IMG/VR virus record: IMGVR_UViG_3300009124_000075
Location: 1 to 28,890 of that record
From: a virus
Strand: one strand, 5' to 3'
Length of the DNA stretch: 28,890 nt
In this document: piece after piece, positions 7,259 to 13,409 of the stretch
Layout of the letters: the number at the start of each line of letters is the position of its first letter
How positions within the stretch are numbered: the first letter of the stretch is position 1
Translations under genes and position numbers: made by a program
Notes under the pieces: generated by a model
Told to the model about the DNA's origin: nothing
Databases searched by the model: none
What the model saw: the letters and a program-made list of their open reading frames with translations, nothing else

Positions 7259-7378
7259 TCACAGCAGAGATTTGCGCTTGCGCTTAACACCTGAAGGCAG
7301 CACAGTTACTGTTACCTTTCGGTGTCCTTCTGCTTTCACTGTATCAATCAGTTCACAGAGTTGTTGATAAGAACTCAT
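7259..7378 (-). CDS. Small basic protein (39 residues)
   Basis: Starts MSSYQQLCELIDTVKAEGHR and ends in a strongly basic GVKRKRKSLL tail, suggesting nucleic-acid or membrane-surface binding. The ATG is 18 bases downstream of element copy 2, the typical distance in this block, and has no SD sequence. Function unknown. Confidence 0.68.
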   Translation of the reverse strand: MSSYQQLCELIDTVKAEGHRKVTVTVLPSGVKRKRKSLL

Positions 7379-7396
7379 TGCGTGTTGTGTGCTTAC

Positions 7397-7431
7397 ACTA
7401 TAGGAGACCTTTAGAGGTTACTAACAATAAT
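7397..7431 (-). promoter_or_regulatory. Intergenic element copy 2
   Basis: Minus strand: ATTATTGTTAGTAACCTC followed by the TATAGT hexamer at 7402-7397. It precedes the 39-residue gene and ends the 379-bp non-coding stretch on its left side. Confidence 0.75.
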
Positions 7432-7493
7432 ACCATGTTTCAAAGTATATGTCAAGAAAATTATGTGGGTCTGTGGGAGTGTTACATAGGGTC

Positions 7494-7522
7494 TTGACAT
7501 TTGGGAGAGTTTCTGATAGACT
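7494..7522 (+). promoter_or_regulatory. Plus-strand sigma-70-like promoter facing the iteron array
   Basis: TTGACA (7494-7499), 17-bp spacer, TAGACT (7517-7522; four of six matches to TATAAT). It points right, against all genes in the window, and into the repeats and AT-rich tract. No plus-strand gene follows, so its transcript would be non-coding, for example a replication primer. Confidence 0.5.
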
Positions 7523-7544
7523 GCTCGCTTACATCACTATAAGA

Positions 7545-7593
7545 ATGATGCTTTAGAAGGGATTAAATGATGCTTTAGAAGGGATTAAATGAT
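7545..7593. repeat. 22-bp tandem direct repeat
   Basis: Two perfect copies of a 22-bp unit (7545-7566 and 7567-7588; unit contains TGATGCTTTAGAAGGGATTA) plus the first five bases of a third. It lies immediately before the DnaA-box-like array. Confidence 0.9.
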
Positions 7594-7596
7594 ACC

Positions 7597-7647
7597 TTTT
7601 CCACAGATTAACAGGCATTTACCACATATAACAAGCACTTATCCACA
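7597..7647 (+). repeat. Three DnaA-box-like iterons at 21-bp spacing
   Basis: TTTTCCACA (7597-7605), TTTACCACA (7618-7626) and TTATCCACA (7639-7647), all in the same orientation. TTATCCACA is the exact E. coli DnaA-box consensus; TTTTCCACA is the form described for the Synechococcus elongatus oriC. The constant 21-bp step equals two helical turns and puts all three boxes on one face of the DNA. Confidence 0.7.
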
Positions 7648-7746
7648 GGGTTGTTGAAAACTAACAAAACACTCATATACATTTAAAAACACATTTATAA
7701 ATGATTTTTAACATAAAACATGGTATTTATGCTTACTTTTGAGAGG

Positions 7747-7818
7747 TTAATCTTGGTTCCGTAAGAACTGCAGATCCGAAGGATCAAAGAGTTCAGGGTA
7801 ATACCAAGGTTCATGAAT
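7747..7818 (-). CDS. Possible frameshift extension of the upstream small gene
   Basis: A frame open from 7818 reads IHEPWYYPELFDPSDLQFLR and ends after NQD at 7747. The composition (WYYPELFDP) is protein-like rather than random, but there is no ATG. It overlaps the end of the 42-residue gene, and a +1 slip at that gene's UGA stop (after UCA) would fuse them. A non-AUG start or a decayed gene are the alternatives. Confidence 0.35.
   Translation of the reverse strand: MHEPWYYPELFDPSDLQFLRNQD
7752..7808. other. Nested three-helix hairpin
   Basis: CTTGGT (7752-7757) pairs with ACCAAG (7803-7808), GAACT (7765-7769) with AGTTC (7790-7794), and ATCC (7774-7777) with GGAT (7781-7784) around a GAA loop. 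On the minus-strand transcript it begins 2 bases after the UGA stop of the 42-residue gene. It could be a stimulator of recoding, a terminator-like structure, or part of the origin-like region. Confidence 0.6.
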
Positions 7819-7939
7819 TGATCATCCTATTGATAGTTTCGTTGCGTTCTTCAATGATATTCTTAAGGTTAGAATCCATCAAATCAATGAATAGGTTTGC
7901 TCCTAGAATAGTGAAGAGAGCGAGTAAGATAAGTCTCAT
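7811..7939 (-). CDS. Small membrane-anchored protein (42 residues)
   Basis: Starts with a hydrophobic segment, MRLILLALFTILGANLFIDL, then a polar helix (KNIIEERNETINRMINS). It is likely a single-span inner-membrane protein or has an uncleaved signal. It follows the 114-residue gene by 40 bp. The stop codon is UGA, directly before a nested hairpin and a protein-like +1 frame. Confidence 0.65.
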   Translation of the reverse strand: MRLILLALFTILGANLFIDLMDSNLKNIIEERNETINRMINS

Positions 7940-7941
7940 GA

Positions 7942-7989
7942 TTGTTTACGCGAAGGTTGTCAAACAGAGCGTAACTTGTTTACGCGAAG
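7942..7989. repeat. 14-bp direct repeat at a gene 3' end
   Basis: TTGTTTACGCGAAG occurs at 7942-7955 and again at 7976-7989. The right copy contains the stop codon and last codons of the 114-residue gene (…FIFA). The left copy is probably a leftover 3' end from a duplication or deletion. Confidence 0.8.
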
Positions 7990-8324
7990 ATGAAACCATT
8001 AGTGAATTCGTAGGTGTTGAAGACTTTACTTTGTCCTGCCATTCCTACGAGTTTATCAACATACCATTTGAAGTTCTTCTGATAAACACATTCACCCTCT
8101 ACACAGAATTCAACACAGAGTGCATTAAGTCTTGATTTAGTTGTAGTAGACTGATAACCTCCATCAAAGATAGTCATAGAATCATCATCAATTTCAGCGA
8201 TCTTGTTTCCGTGAAGATATACTGTAGAGATGTTATTCTCATCAGTGATAACACTTGTATTACCTGAACTCCAGTTTTTGTTTGACTGGATTGCGGAACA
8301 CATTTGGGATTCGATCTTACGCAT
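7980..8324 (-). CDS. Hypothetical protein, 114 residues, beta-rich
   Basis: Starts MRKIESQMCSAIQSNKNWSS. A series of short strands follows (TSVITDENNISTVYLHGNKI, then a Cys-rich NALCVEFCVEGECVYQKNF), and the end is VFNTYEFTNGFIFA. The pattern resembles small phage proteins of unknown function that occur in several copies in cyanophages. The ATG lies 21 bases after element copy 3 without an SD sequence. Confidence 0.78.
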   Translation of the reverse strand: MRKIESQMCSAIQSNKNWSSGNTSVITDENNISTVYLHGNKIAEIDDDSMTIFDGGYQSTTTKSRLNALCVEFCVEGECVYQKNFKWYVDKLVGMAGQSKVFNTYEFTNGFIFA

Positions 8325-8345
8325 TTGAATTTGAGTGATGCTTAC

Positions 8346-8380
8346 ACTATAGGGGACATTTGGAGGTTACTAACAATAAT
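8346..8380 (-). promoter_or_regulatory. Intergenic element copy 3
   Basis: Full match to the consensus: TTAGTAACCTCCAAATGTC core (minus strand) and TATAGT at 8351-8346. It sits between the 61-residue gene and the 114-residue gene. Confidence 0.8.
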
Positions 8381-8389
8381 GCTTAAGGA

Positions 8390-8575
8390 TTACTCTCCAT
8401 CATTATAACCCATGTATTCATCATAAACATCAGTTACCTTAAGGATTTGTTCTGGTGTAAGATCATCAATGGACATTTGTTCTGTCATATAATCATAAAC
8501 CATCTCCCAATCTGGATTCATTTCTGATACAAATTGGGGCAATGATTCAAGTGCTTCAGTGAATAGTTGTGACAT
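8390..8575 (-). CDS. Small acidic hypothetical protein (61 residues)
   Basis: Starts MSQLFTEALESLPQFVSEMN; strongly acidic, mostly helical, ending DVYDEYMGYNDGE. The segment MSIDDLTPEQILKVTDVYDEY looks like a small helix-turn-helix pair, but no known domain is recognised. It is in one transcript with the NYETWN gene upstream (23 bp gap). Small acidic phage proteins can mimic DNA; that is only a possibility. Confidence 0.75.
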   Translation of the reverse strand: MSQLFTEALESLPQFVSEMNPDWEMVYDYMTEQMSIDDLTPEQILKVTDVYDEYMGYNDGE

Positions 8576-8598
8576 AATAGTTTCTTCTTTGTTGTAGT

Positions 8599-8847
8599 TT
8601 ACAGTTCTTCGATCATTTCGTCAAGTTCAACTAGGTTGAGATTAACATCATTCCATTTAACACCATCGGGAGTCATATCTCCTTCATCAGTATACTTATT
8701 CAAGAAATCTTGATAGGAATAGCAACCACGAGCAGCACGATATAATGGTTCATCATTACCAATCCAGAGTGCTACGTTCCAGGTTTCGTAATTAGTCCAA
8801 CCGTTGTAAGTTTCATCGGTTGTTGTTGTTTGAAAAGTTGAAGTCAT
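8599..8847 (-). CDS. Small protein with a GWTNYETWNVALW motif
   Basis: 82 residues; a Thr-rich start, then NGWTNYETWNVALWIGNDEP (15-34), a motif found in many phage and plasmid accessory proteins of unknown function. The rest is an acidic helical tail (NLVELDEMIEEL). The ATG is 18 bases downstream of element copy 4. Confidence 0.82.
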   Translation of the reverse strand: MTSTFQTTTTDETYNGWTNYETWNVALWIGNDEPLYRAARGCYSYQDFLNKYTDEGDMTPDGVKWNDVNLNLVELDEMIEEL

Positions 8848-8865
8848 GATTGAGTTGTGTCTTAT

Positions 8866-8897
8866 ACTATAGGGGACGTTTGGAGGTTACTAATAAT
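8866..8897 (-). promoter_or_regulatory. Intergenic element copy 4
   Basis: Core matches the consensus with one change (AAACGTC); TATAGT at 8871-8866. The distal TTGTTAG part is shortened by three bases. It precedes the GWTNYETWN gene. Confidence 0.78.
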
Positions 8898-8900
8898 CTA

Positions 8901-9107
8901 TCAAGCAACATCTGCCATTTTCATATAACAATTCTCACTGGCATACTTGATAACGCCATCAGAATCTTTCAATCCAATGAATGAAACTGTACCATTGAAA
9001 ACTTTAACATCAACAACCTCATATCGATTGTTGTTATCATCAGCAACTTTACATCCTTGAATTTGATTTAGAATGGATTTTGCTTTGATGTTATCGTCTT
9101 GAATCAT
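8901..9107 (-). CDS. Small hypothetical protein (68 residues)
   Basis: Start chosen at ATG 9107 (MIQDDNIKAKSILNQIQGCK), 18 bases after the TATAGT of element copy 5, as for the neighbouring genes. An ATG touching the hexamer at 9125 would add six residues. Beta-rich C-terminal half (NRYEVVDVKVFNGTVSFIGL) resembling a small barrel; function unknown. Confidence 0.75.
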   Translation of the reverse strand: MIQDDNIKAKSILNQIQGCKVADDNNNRYEVVDVKVFNGTVSFIGLKDSDGVIKYASENCYMKMADVA

Positions 9108-9125
9108 GGTGCGATTGTCTCTCAT

Positions 9126-9160
9126 ACTATAGTAGACATTTCAAGGTTACTAACAATAAT
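9126..9160 (-). promoter_or_regulatory. Intergenic element copy 5
   Basis: GTAACCTTGAAATGTC core with two changes in the CCTCC stretch; TATAGT at 9131-9126, directly touching an ATG. Confidence 0.75.
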
Positions 9161-9162
9161 CA

Positions 9163-9327
9163 TTAGAAATTAGGTCGTACACTATTAATAATTACTTTTT
9201 CTGCTGGATACATTGCTTCCACAAGTTCCGTGATATATGATCGTTCAGCACGATCAGATTCAATCTCAAAGTTATGCCTACGACCTTTGGAATCAATCCA
9301 GGCACCTGAACAAATTTGAATAGTCAT
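9163..9327 (-). CDS. Small hypothetical protein (54 residues)
   Basis: Starts MTIQICSGAWIDSKGRRHNF; the order strand-turn-strand, then helix (ERSYITELVEAMY), then strand (KVIINSVRPNF) suggests a tiny alpha/beta fold. It follows the 121-residue gene by 6 bp and precedes element copy 5. Function unknown. Confidence 0.7.
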   Translation of the reverse strand: MTIQICSGAWIDSKGRRHNFEIESDRAERSYITELVEAMYPAEKVIINSVRPNF

Positions 9328-9333
9328 TGTTAA

Positions 9334-9699
9334 TTAAGCAAGTGAATAACGATTGATAAGTTTATTGGTTTGCCATACATATTCACCGCCTCCTAAACAA
9401 TCATCTCCAATCTCTTCAATTGAAATGTTATTCAAATATACACCATAAAATTCATCACCCTTCTCATATACAATCACTGTTGATGAACGACAAGCATGAA
9501 TGTCAATGTAGATAGTGTCACTTATATCAGCAAACTTGGCACTGATATATGATTCAATATCACCATATTGATTGCTGTGAATGCGATCAATCCAGATTAA
9601 ATCACGCCCGCCATCTTGATAACGTTCCTCACGATCTTCATCCTGCCAACATTCAACAGTACAAAGTTCACCCTTTTCAGTGTCAAATTCAAAAGACAT
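9334..9699 (-). CDS. Hypothetical protein, 121 residues
   Basis: Starts MSFEFDTEKGELCTVECWQD. Acidic and beta-rich, with no recognised motif. Its start codon shares one base with the stop of the upstream gene (TAATG), showing translational coupling. Three genes (9863 to 9163) form one unit after element copy 6. Confidence 0.78.
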   Translation of the reverse strand: MSFEFDTEKGELCTVECWQDEDREERYQDGGRDLIWIDRIHSNQYGDIESYISAKFADISDTIYIDIHACRSSTVIVYEKGDEFYGVYLNNISIEEIGDDCLGGGEYVWQTNKLINRYSLA

Positions 9700-9863
9700 T
9701 AAACAACTCCATAAGAAGCAACATCGCCAGGAATACCATTCAATGATAACCCTGTATTACAATCATCAGCATAATCATATGCATCATCCTCACTATTAAA
9801 TGGTCCGATGTATTGTGGTTCGTCAAGTTCAACTGACTCAAACCGTACATAAAATGAACTCAT
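9699..9863 (-). CDS. Small hypothetical protein (54 residues)
   Basis: Starts MSSFYVRFESVELDEPQYIG; then an acidic helix rich in Asp and Tyr (NSEDDAYDYADDC) and a short C-terminal strand. It has the look of a small domain for modified-base or protein binding, but no family is recognised. The ATG is 18 bases after element copy 6. Confidence 0.7.
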   Translation of the reverse strand: MSSFYVRFESVELDEPQYIGPFNSEDDAYDYADDCNTGLSLNGIPGDVASYGVV

Positions 9864-9881
9864 GATTGATTGATTGCGTAT

Positions 9882-9916
9882 ACTATAGAAGACATTTAGA
9901 GGTTACTAACAATAAT
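9882..9916 (-). promoter_or_regulatory. Intergenic element copy 6
   Basis: Core TTAGTAACCTCTAAATGTC and TATAGT at 9887-9882. The left end of the element meets the stop codon of the next gene upstream. Confidence 0.8.
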
Positions 9917-10083
9917 TAAAATATATTTGTCCAGGCACGATGTTTGGCAGCACTGATTCTTCCATCCTTAAGTAATCCATCACATACTCTACAAAATACT
10001 TCAAATTTCTCTATTCGTGTTAGGTTGTGATCAACGCCAGTCGCAGTTTGTCCAACGACTTTGAGAACTTGTCCTTTGAGCAT
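9916..10083 (-). CDS. Small hypothetical protein with Cys pair (55 residues)
   Basis: Starts MLKGQVLKVVGQTATGVDHN; later a C-x-x-C (FCRVCDGLL) that could bind a metal, and a basic tail (RISAAKHRAWTNIF). The ATG at 10083 is preferred to one at 10122, which would overlap the upstream gene by 35 bp; the chosen start lies 4 bp after the upstream stop. Confidence 0.68.
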   Translation of the reverse strand: MLKGQVLKVVGQTATGVDHNLTRIEKFEVFCRVCDGLLKDGRISAAKHRAWTNIF

Positions 10084-10087
10084 GATG

Positions 10088-10255
10088 TTAGTTAGTGGGA
10101 AAGTTTTTACAGACAGCATCACATAGGAGTGCTACTAATTCTTCATATTGATCCTTACTAGCGGGGAAGTTCTCACAAAAGAAACCATCACATATGGAAT
10201 CAATATCCTCCATTAGTAATTCTCTTTGTGATAACATTTCAAGATCAGAATTCAT
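10088..10255 (-). CDS. Small acidic hypothetical protein (55 residues)
   Basis: Starts MNSDLEMLSQRELLMEDIDS; helical and acidic, with three cysteines in the C-terminal half. It lies 5 bp after the coiled-coil gene and 4 bp before the next gene in the same unit. Function unknown. Confidence 0.68.
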   Translation of the reverse strand: MNSDLEMLSQRELLMEDIDSICDGFFCENFPASKDQYEELVALLCDAVCKNFPTN

Positions 10256-10260
10256 ATCAA

Positions 10261-10488
10261 TCAACCTCCAAACATTTCATCAAATAGTGATTGTCCTGAC
10301 CGTTCATCATCAGTCATTCTTTGACGTTCACGCATACAAGCAAGAAAGTTAATCTGTGCCTGAATGTCTTCTACTTCGTTGTTGAGTTTCTCTTTCCTAT
10401 AGTTCAACTCCATGATAGATTTGTTGATTTCAACTGTGTTCATAGTTTTGCGAATTGTGAGTGAGTTAAGTTGTTCTTTGATATTCAT
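10261..10488 (-). CDS. Small coiled-coil protein (75 residues)
   Basis: Start chosen at ATG 10488 (MNIKEQLNSLTIRKTMNTVE), which overlaps the upstream stop as ATGA; a longer frame would overlap the upstream gene by 43 bp. Residues 15-50 form a likely coiled coil (NKSIMELNYRKEKLNNEVED), followed by a basic stretch and a hydrophobic GQSLFDEMFGG end. Function unknown; oligomerisation is likely. Confidence 0.75.
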   Translation of the reverse strand: MNIKEQLNSLTIRKTMNTVEINKSIMELNYRKEKLNNEVEDIQAQINFLACMRERQRMTDDERSGQSLFDEMFGG

Positions 10489-10670
10489 TCTGCGGCGTCC
10501 ATGTATACATCGTAAAAGCAACTCCAAGCATCCATATCACAAACAAAGGACGTAATTCCTGCCTGATCACATAACCAATCGTATGCCATATCAATATCAG
10601 CACCGGTCTCCATTACAAACCCTTGGAGACCACGAAGACCAGAGATAAAAGCAGAGTTGTTCAAAAGCAT
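10485..10670 (-). CDS. Small hypothetical protein (61 residues)
   Basis: Start chosen at ATG 10670 (MLLNNSAFISGLRGLQGFVM), exactly 18 bases after the TATAGT of element copy 7. An ATG touching the hexamer at 10688 would add six residues. Acidic, rich in Asp, Trp and Tyr in the C-terminal half. Function unknown. Confidence 0.72.
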   Translation of the reverse strand: MLLNNSAFISGLRGLQGFVMETGADIDMAYDWLCDQAGITSFVCDMDAWSCFYDVYMDAAE

Positions 10671-10688
10671 CGGATTAATCTTGTTCAT

Positions 10689-10723
10689 ACTATAGAAGAC
10701 ATTTGGAGGTTACTAACAATAAT
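10689..10723 (-). promoter_or_regulatory. Intergenic element copy 7
   Basis: Full core TTAGTAACCTCCAAATGTC with TATAGT at 10694-10689; an ATG touches the hexamer, and a second in-frame ATG follows 18 bases later. Confidence 0.8.
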
Positions 10724-10729
10724 CATATA

Positions 10730-10888
10730 TCAATAGTGAGATTCAGAGTCAGTTACAATTGAAAGATAGTGATAGATTCTCTTATAACATTTTTGATTCA
10801 TATCTTCATCTTCACCAATGAATTCATAACAATAACGAAGACGATTATATGGGTCTTCTAAATGTTTTTGGATTTCAGTTTGATTCAT
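10730..10888 (-). CDS. Small hypothetical protein (52 residues)
   Basis: Starts MNQTEIQKHLEDPYNRLRYC; helical, rich in Tyr and acidic residues. Its ATG overlaps the upstream stop as ATGA. It ends just before element copy 7. Function unknown. Confidence 0.7.
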   Translation of the reverse strand: MNQTEIQKHLEDPYNRLRYCYEFIGEDEDMNQKCYKRIYHYLSIVTDSESHY

Positions 10889-11094
10889 GAGTAGTGATTA
10901 GCGAGAGAGATCAGATTAGATTCTTCAACAACACTTGAGAGGGGAGTTGTTGCCCACTTGTGAAAGGTCTTACCCTCGTCACCTTCGTTCATAATATCCT
11001 CAATCAGATTACCTGTTACAGTAACAACGTAGGAACCCACATAGGGTGCCTGGTAGTGTTCAGAGAGGATTGAGATCGCTTGAGTAGTATTCAT
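10885..11094 (-). CDS. Small hypothetical protein (69 residues), ATG touching the element
   Basis: Starts MNTTQAISILSEHYQAPYVG. The ATG directly follows TATAGT of element copy 8 and, unlike copies 5 and 7, no second ATG lies nearby (next Met is residue 35). If TATAGT were a simple -10 box, this ATG would not be transcribed. Either a GTG at residue 19 is used or the element works differently. Function unknown. Confidence 0.7.
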   Translation of the reverse strand: MNTTQAISILSEHYQAPYVGSYVVTVTGNLIEDIMNEGDEGKTFHKWATTPLSSVVEESNLISLANHYS

Positions 11095-11129
11095 ACTATA
11101 GGCGACGTTTAGAGGTTACTAACAATATT
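11095..11129 (-). promoter_or_regulatory. Intergenic element copy 8
   Basis: Core GTAACCTCTAAACGTC with TATAGT at 11100-11095, between the first methyltransferase gene and the 69-residue gene. Confidence 0.78.
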
Positions 11130-11954
11130 ACAACGTTCTTTGGCAATCTGTGTATAATCTTCTGACAGATCTATGCCAACAAACTCTCTATCATTATTGA
11201 TACATCCCACACCTGTTGTACCTGAACCACAGAAAGGATCTAGGACTTGTCCACCAATAGGACTGTAAATCTTGACGAGATACTCCATCAAACTCACAGG
11301 TTTTACGGTAGGATGATTGTTACCTTCTCCCTTCTCTTTACGGGTTGCGCGTGGAGCATAGAAGTATTTCTGATGCTCTGATTGTACCTCACCAATGATG
11401 TTTGATGGATACCTACCAGCAGGATTTGCGTCCTTTGTGCCATACTCAGCACCTGTACCCTTCGTATTACCTTCCTTGCCAAATGTGCGACGCTTGGCAC
11501 CACCAGCAACCCAACCTTTTGGAGGTTCTTTATCCCATGGCACACGGGTATTCTCTACATCAATGATGCCACATCCCCACTGCTCAAAGTTACTTTGTAG
11601 AGAACCTTTGTATGGTTTTTGTGCCACTACAATTGGTTCATGAGCAGGTTTTAACCTGTTATGTTTGGGCATCTTTGTTGTAGTCATCCACATAATCTGG
11701 TCTTTAATAATAAAACCAGCATCCTCCACATTCACCGCCATACGATGATACAATTCAGGAGAGCAGAAAGATAACAAGAACGCACCCGGTCGCAAAGTTC
11801 TATAAACCTCACGCCAGATCTCTACAGTGGGAACAGCATAATCCCATGTATCCATACCCATCCCATATGGAGGATCAGTGATACAAGCATGAAAGAGATT
11901 CTCATCATAAGTGGAGAGAACCTCTTGACAATTACCAGCAGTGATTGAGAACAT
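11109..11954 (-). CDS. DNA methyltransferase 1 (N4-cytosine/N6-adenine, beta-type order)
   Basis: 281 residues from ATG 11954 (MFSITAGNCQEVL). DPPY at 27-30 (motif IV, catalytic) precedes DPFCGSGTT at 239-247 (motif I, AdoMet-binding FxGxG), which is the beta-class order. HPTVKPVSLMEYLV lies before motif I and matches motif X. It methylates an exocyclic amine in DNA; the target site is unknown. It overlaps the end of a PD-(D/E)XK nuclease gene by 23 bp and follows it in the transcript, so the two form a restriction-modification-like pair. A longer N-terminus would lie inside the nuclease gene. Confidence 0.9.
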   Translation of the reverse strand: MFSITAGNCQEVLSTYDENLFHACITDPPYGMGMDTWDYAVPTVEIWREVYRTLRPGAFLLSFCSPELYHRMAVNVEDAGFIIKDQIMWMTTTKMPKHNRLKPAHEPIVVAQKPYKGSLQSNFEQWGCGIIDVENTRVPWDKEPPKGWVAGGAKRRTFGKEGNTKGTGAEYGTKDANPAGRYPSNIIGEVQSEHQKYFYAPRATRKEKGEGNNHPTVKPVSLMEYLVKIYSPIGGQVLDPFCGSGTTGVGCINNDREFVGIDLSEDYTQIAKERCNIVSNL

Positions 11955-12462
11955 TGGATTCACAGATTTGGCGTTCAGAGTGTTTGAAATAGTCTTTCTT
12001 TCCAGCACCACTTTGAGTATACATGTTTCTGATATAAAAGTCAAATCCGCGTGAATCTTCTTGCCATTCTTCTTCCATCTGATACATTTTGAGAACTGCG
12101 TTAAGTTCTTCAGTCAGATTAGCAAACTGTTGGCGTTTCTTATCGCTGACAACATCATCAGCAAAAAATATAGTAGTCTCATCATATTTGGCACTAGAGA
12201 AGATGTAAACTACACCTTTCTTTGGCAAACCACCATTATAAGTGGGAAATGTTTGCTTGCTAGACTTACATTCAATGTCAACAGTCTTACCATCCTCCAG
12301 TGTTACCCTGAAATCAGGACTGTTTTGGATTCCGTTAGGTTGTGCTTCGTATTGAATGTTATGTTTGATCAACAAGTCTTCAACCTGTTGTTCATGAAGC
12401 GGGTTATCTTGACTGTTGGATTTATATCCAAGGGTCAAAACATCTTGAAAGAATTGTTTCAT
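11932..12462 (-). CDS. PD-(D/E)XK endonuclease 1 (type II restriction enzyme-like)
   Basis: 176 residues. QPNGIQNSPDFRV (41-53) gives the P-D (49-50) and VDIECKSSK (61-69) the E-x-K (E64, K66) of the PD-(D/E)XK fold; HEQQVEDLLIKHNIQ before it fits the first helix with a Glu. This spacing is typical of type II restriction enzymes. The C-terminal half has no other domain and probably makes the site-specific contacts and dimer. It precedes and overlaps the methyltransferase gene by 23 bp. Start ATG 12462 lies 34 bases after element copy 9. It could cut host DNA, or competing phages, at sites the partner methylase protects. Confidence 0.82.
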   Translation of the reverse strand: MKQFFQDVLTLGYKSNSQDNPLHEQQVEDLLIKHNIQYEAQPNGIQNSPDFRVTLEDGKTVDIECKSSKQTFPTYNGGLPKKGVVYIFSSAKYDETTIFFADDVVSDKKRQQFANLTEELNAVLKMYQMEEEWQEDSRGFDFYIRNMYTQSGAGKKDYFKHSERQICESNVLNHCW

Positions 12463-12496
12463 AGAATCTCGGACTTGATCGCCCGTTGATGCTTAC

Positions 12497-12531
12497 ACTA
12501 TAGGGGACATTTAGAGGTTACTAACAATAAT
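12497..12531 (-). promoter_or_regulatory. Intergenic element copy 9
   Basis: Core TTAGTAACCTCTAAATGTC, TATAGT at 12502-12497; drives or precedes the nuclease 1 / methyltransferase 1 pair. Leader to ATG is longer (34 bases) than in other copies. Confidence 0.8.
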
Positions 12532-13409
12532 TACATAAACTTACTGTTGGTAAAGTTAGCATAACTGAACTCCTCACGGTTGACAAGTTTGATGGCATTT
12601 GATAGCGTCCAATATACAAAACCCTCACCGACAGTTTGTTTACCACTAGGCAGGAATGTATCAAAATCAGAGTATACAATCATATCTTCAATCATCTCTT
12701 GCTTGAGTTCAATAATCCACAAATATAGGTTGGCAAGGTAATTACAACGCAAGATAGTTGTCAGAATCTCATCATCAAGTTTGTAACCAGATGCGATCAG
12801 TTGATTGATTGCTTGCTTGGCACGATTTGCCTGCTGTGGTGTCAAGAACTTGACCATGCTACTGTCAATCTTTGGAGCAGTATCATCGCGATGAATACGA
12901 TCAACAGACGGCATTACAAACTTGATATGTTTTGTATCGTCAAAACATTCACGCAGTGGCAGAGCAACAGCATCACAAAGTTCACCATCAACATAATACT
13001 TTGTATGTGGTGCGATGACAAGTTTCTGGTCAATCTTCTCGGGGAAGACATAAGTTAGCGTATTGTTGGTAAATTCACTCTTACGACCAAAACCAATGAA
13101 ATCACCTTGATACACACCTTCCGTGCGAGGAAGATACTTAAGCATCAAATATAGCAGGTCAGCAACATCTTCTTGATGACCAAAATGCTGATGAATATCA
13201 TCAACTGTGTAGCATAGACGAATCTTTTTCTTGTTGAATGCTGCTTTGGTACATACAAAGAATTTACCCTGATATGTACCCCAAACAATAGCGGGAGCAC
13301 CATCCATTTTCAAACCAATATGAAAAGCAGAACCATAAAGGTCATCAAAAATAGAAAGATCACCAGTGAGAATGGTGTCTTCTGGATGTTCGAGGTGTGT
13401 GTTTGCCAT
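12531..13409 (-). CDS. DUF6267-like nucleotidyltransferase (DNA/RNA ligase-like)
   Basis: 292 residues. NTHLEHPEDTIL (3-14) is the conserved N-terminus of this phage family. KMDG (34-37) in GLKMDGAPAIVWG is the K-x-D-G nucleotidyl-lysine motif of ligases and capping enzymes, and EGVYQGDFIGF (97-107) fits motif III. VFPEK and later KFVMPSV are candidates for motifs IV-V. It would adenylylate itself and perhaps seal or modify nucleic-acid ends; substrate unknown. The ATG directly touches TATAGT of element copy 10, and the conserved N-terminus argues that this ATG is real. Confidence 0.78.
   Translation of the reverse strand: MANTHLEHPEDTILTGDLSIFDDLYGSAFHIGLKMDGAPAIVWGTYQGKFFVCTKAAFNKKKIRLCYTVDDIHQHFGHQEDVADLLYLMLKYLPRTEGVYQGDFIGFGRKSEFTNNTLTYVFPEKIDQKLVIAPHTKYYVDGELCDAVALPLRECFDDTKHIKFVMPSVDRIHRDDTAPKIDSSMVKFLTPQQANRAKQAINQLIASGYKLDDEILTTILRCNYLANLYLWIIELKQEMIEDMIVYSDFDTFLPSGKQTVGEGFVYWTLSNAIKLVNREEFSYANFTNSKFM

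Larger units (their letters stand above)
7432..7810. other. 379-bp non-coding stretch with replication-origin-like layout
   Basis: No supported gene of ATG type. From left to right it holds a plus-strand sigma-70-like promoter (7494-7522), a 22-bp tandem repeat (7545-7593), three DnaA-box-like 9-mers spaced exactly 21 bp apart (7597, 7618, 7639), an AT-rich tract (about 7655-7730) and a nested hairpin (7752-7808). Promoter, iterons and an AT-rich unwinding region in this order are what bacterial and plasmid origins show. T4-type origins instead rely on transcript-primed R-loops, which the promoter could also supply. Confidence 0.5.

Noticed and set aside
7395-7412. Plus-strand ACTATAGGGGA in many element copies looks like a T7 RNA polymerase promoter end.
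   Set aside because: The region upstream of ACTATAG on that strand is not conserved between copies, all genes face the other way, and conservation extends to the minus-strand upstream side instead.
7752-7808. The nested hairpin suggested a tRNA or small structured RNA gene.
   Set aside because: No cloverleaf, no anticodon arm of proper size and no T-arm motif; the lengths do not fit a tRNA. It is listed only as a hairpin. I saw no tRNA in the window.
11303-11545. 80-codon minus-strand frame inside methyltransferase 1.
   Set aside because: It is an out-of-frame shadow of the methylase gene, with no start signal of its own.
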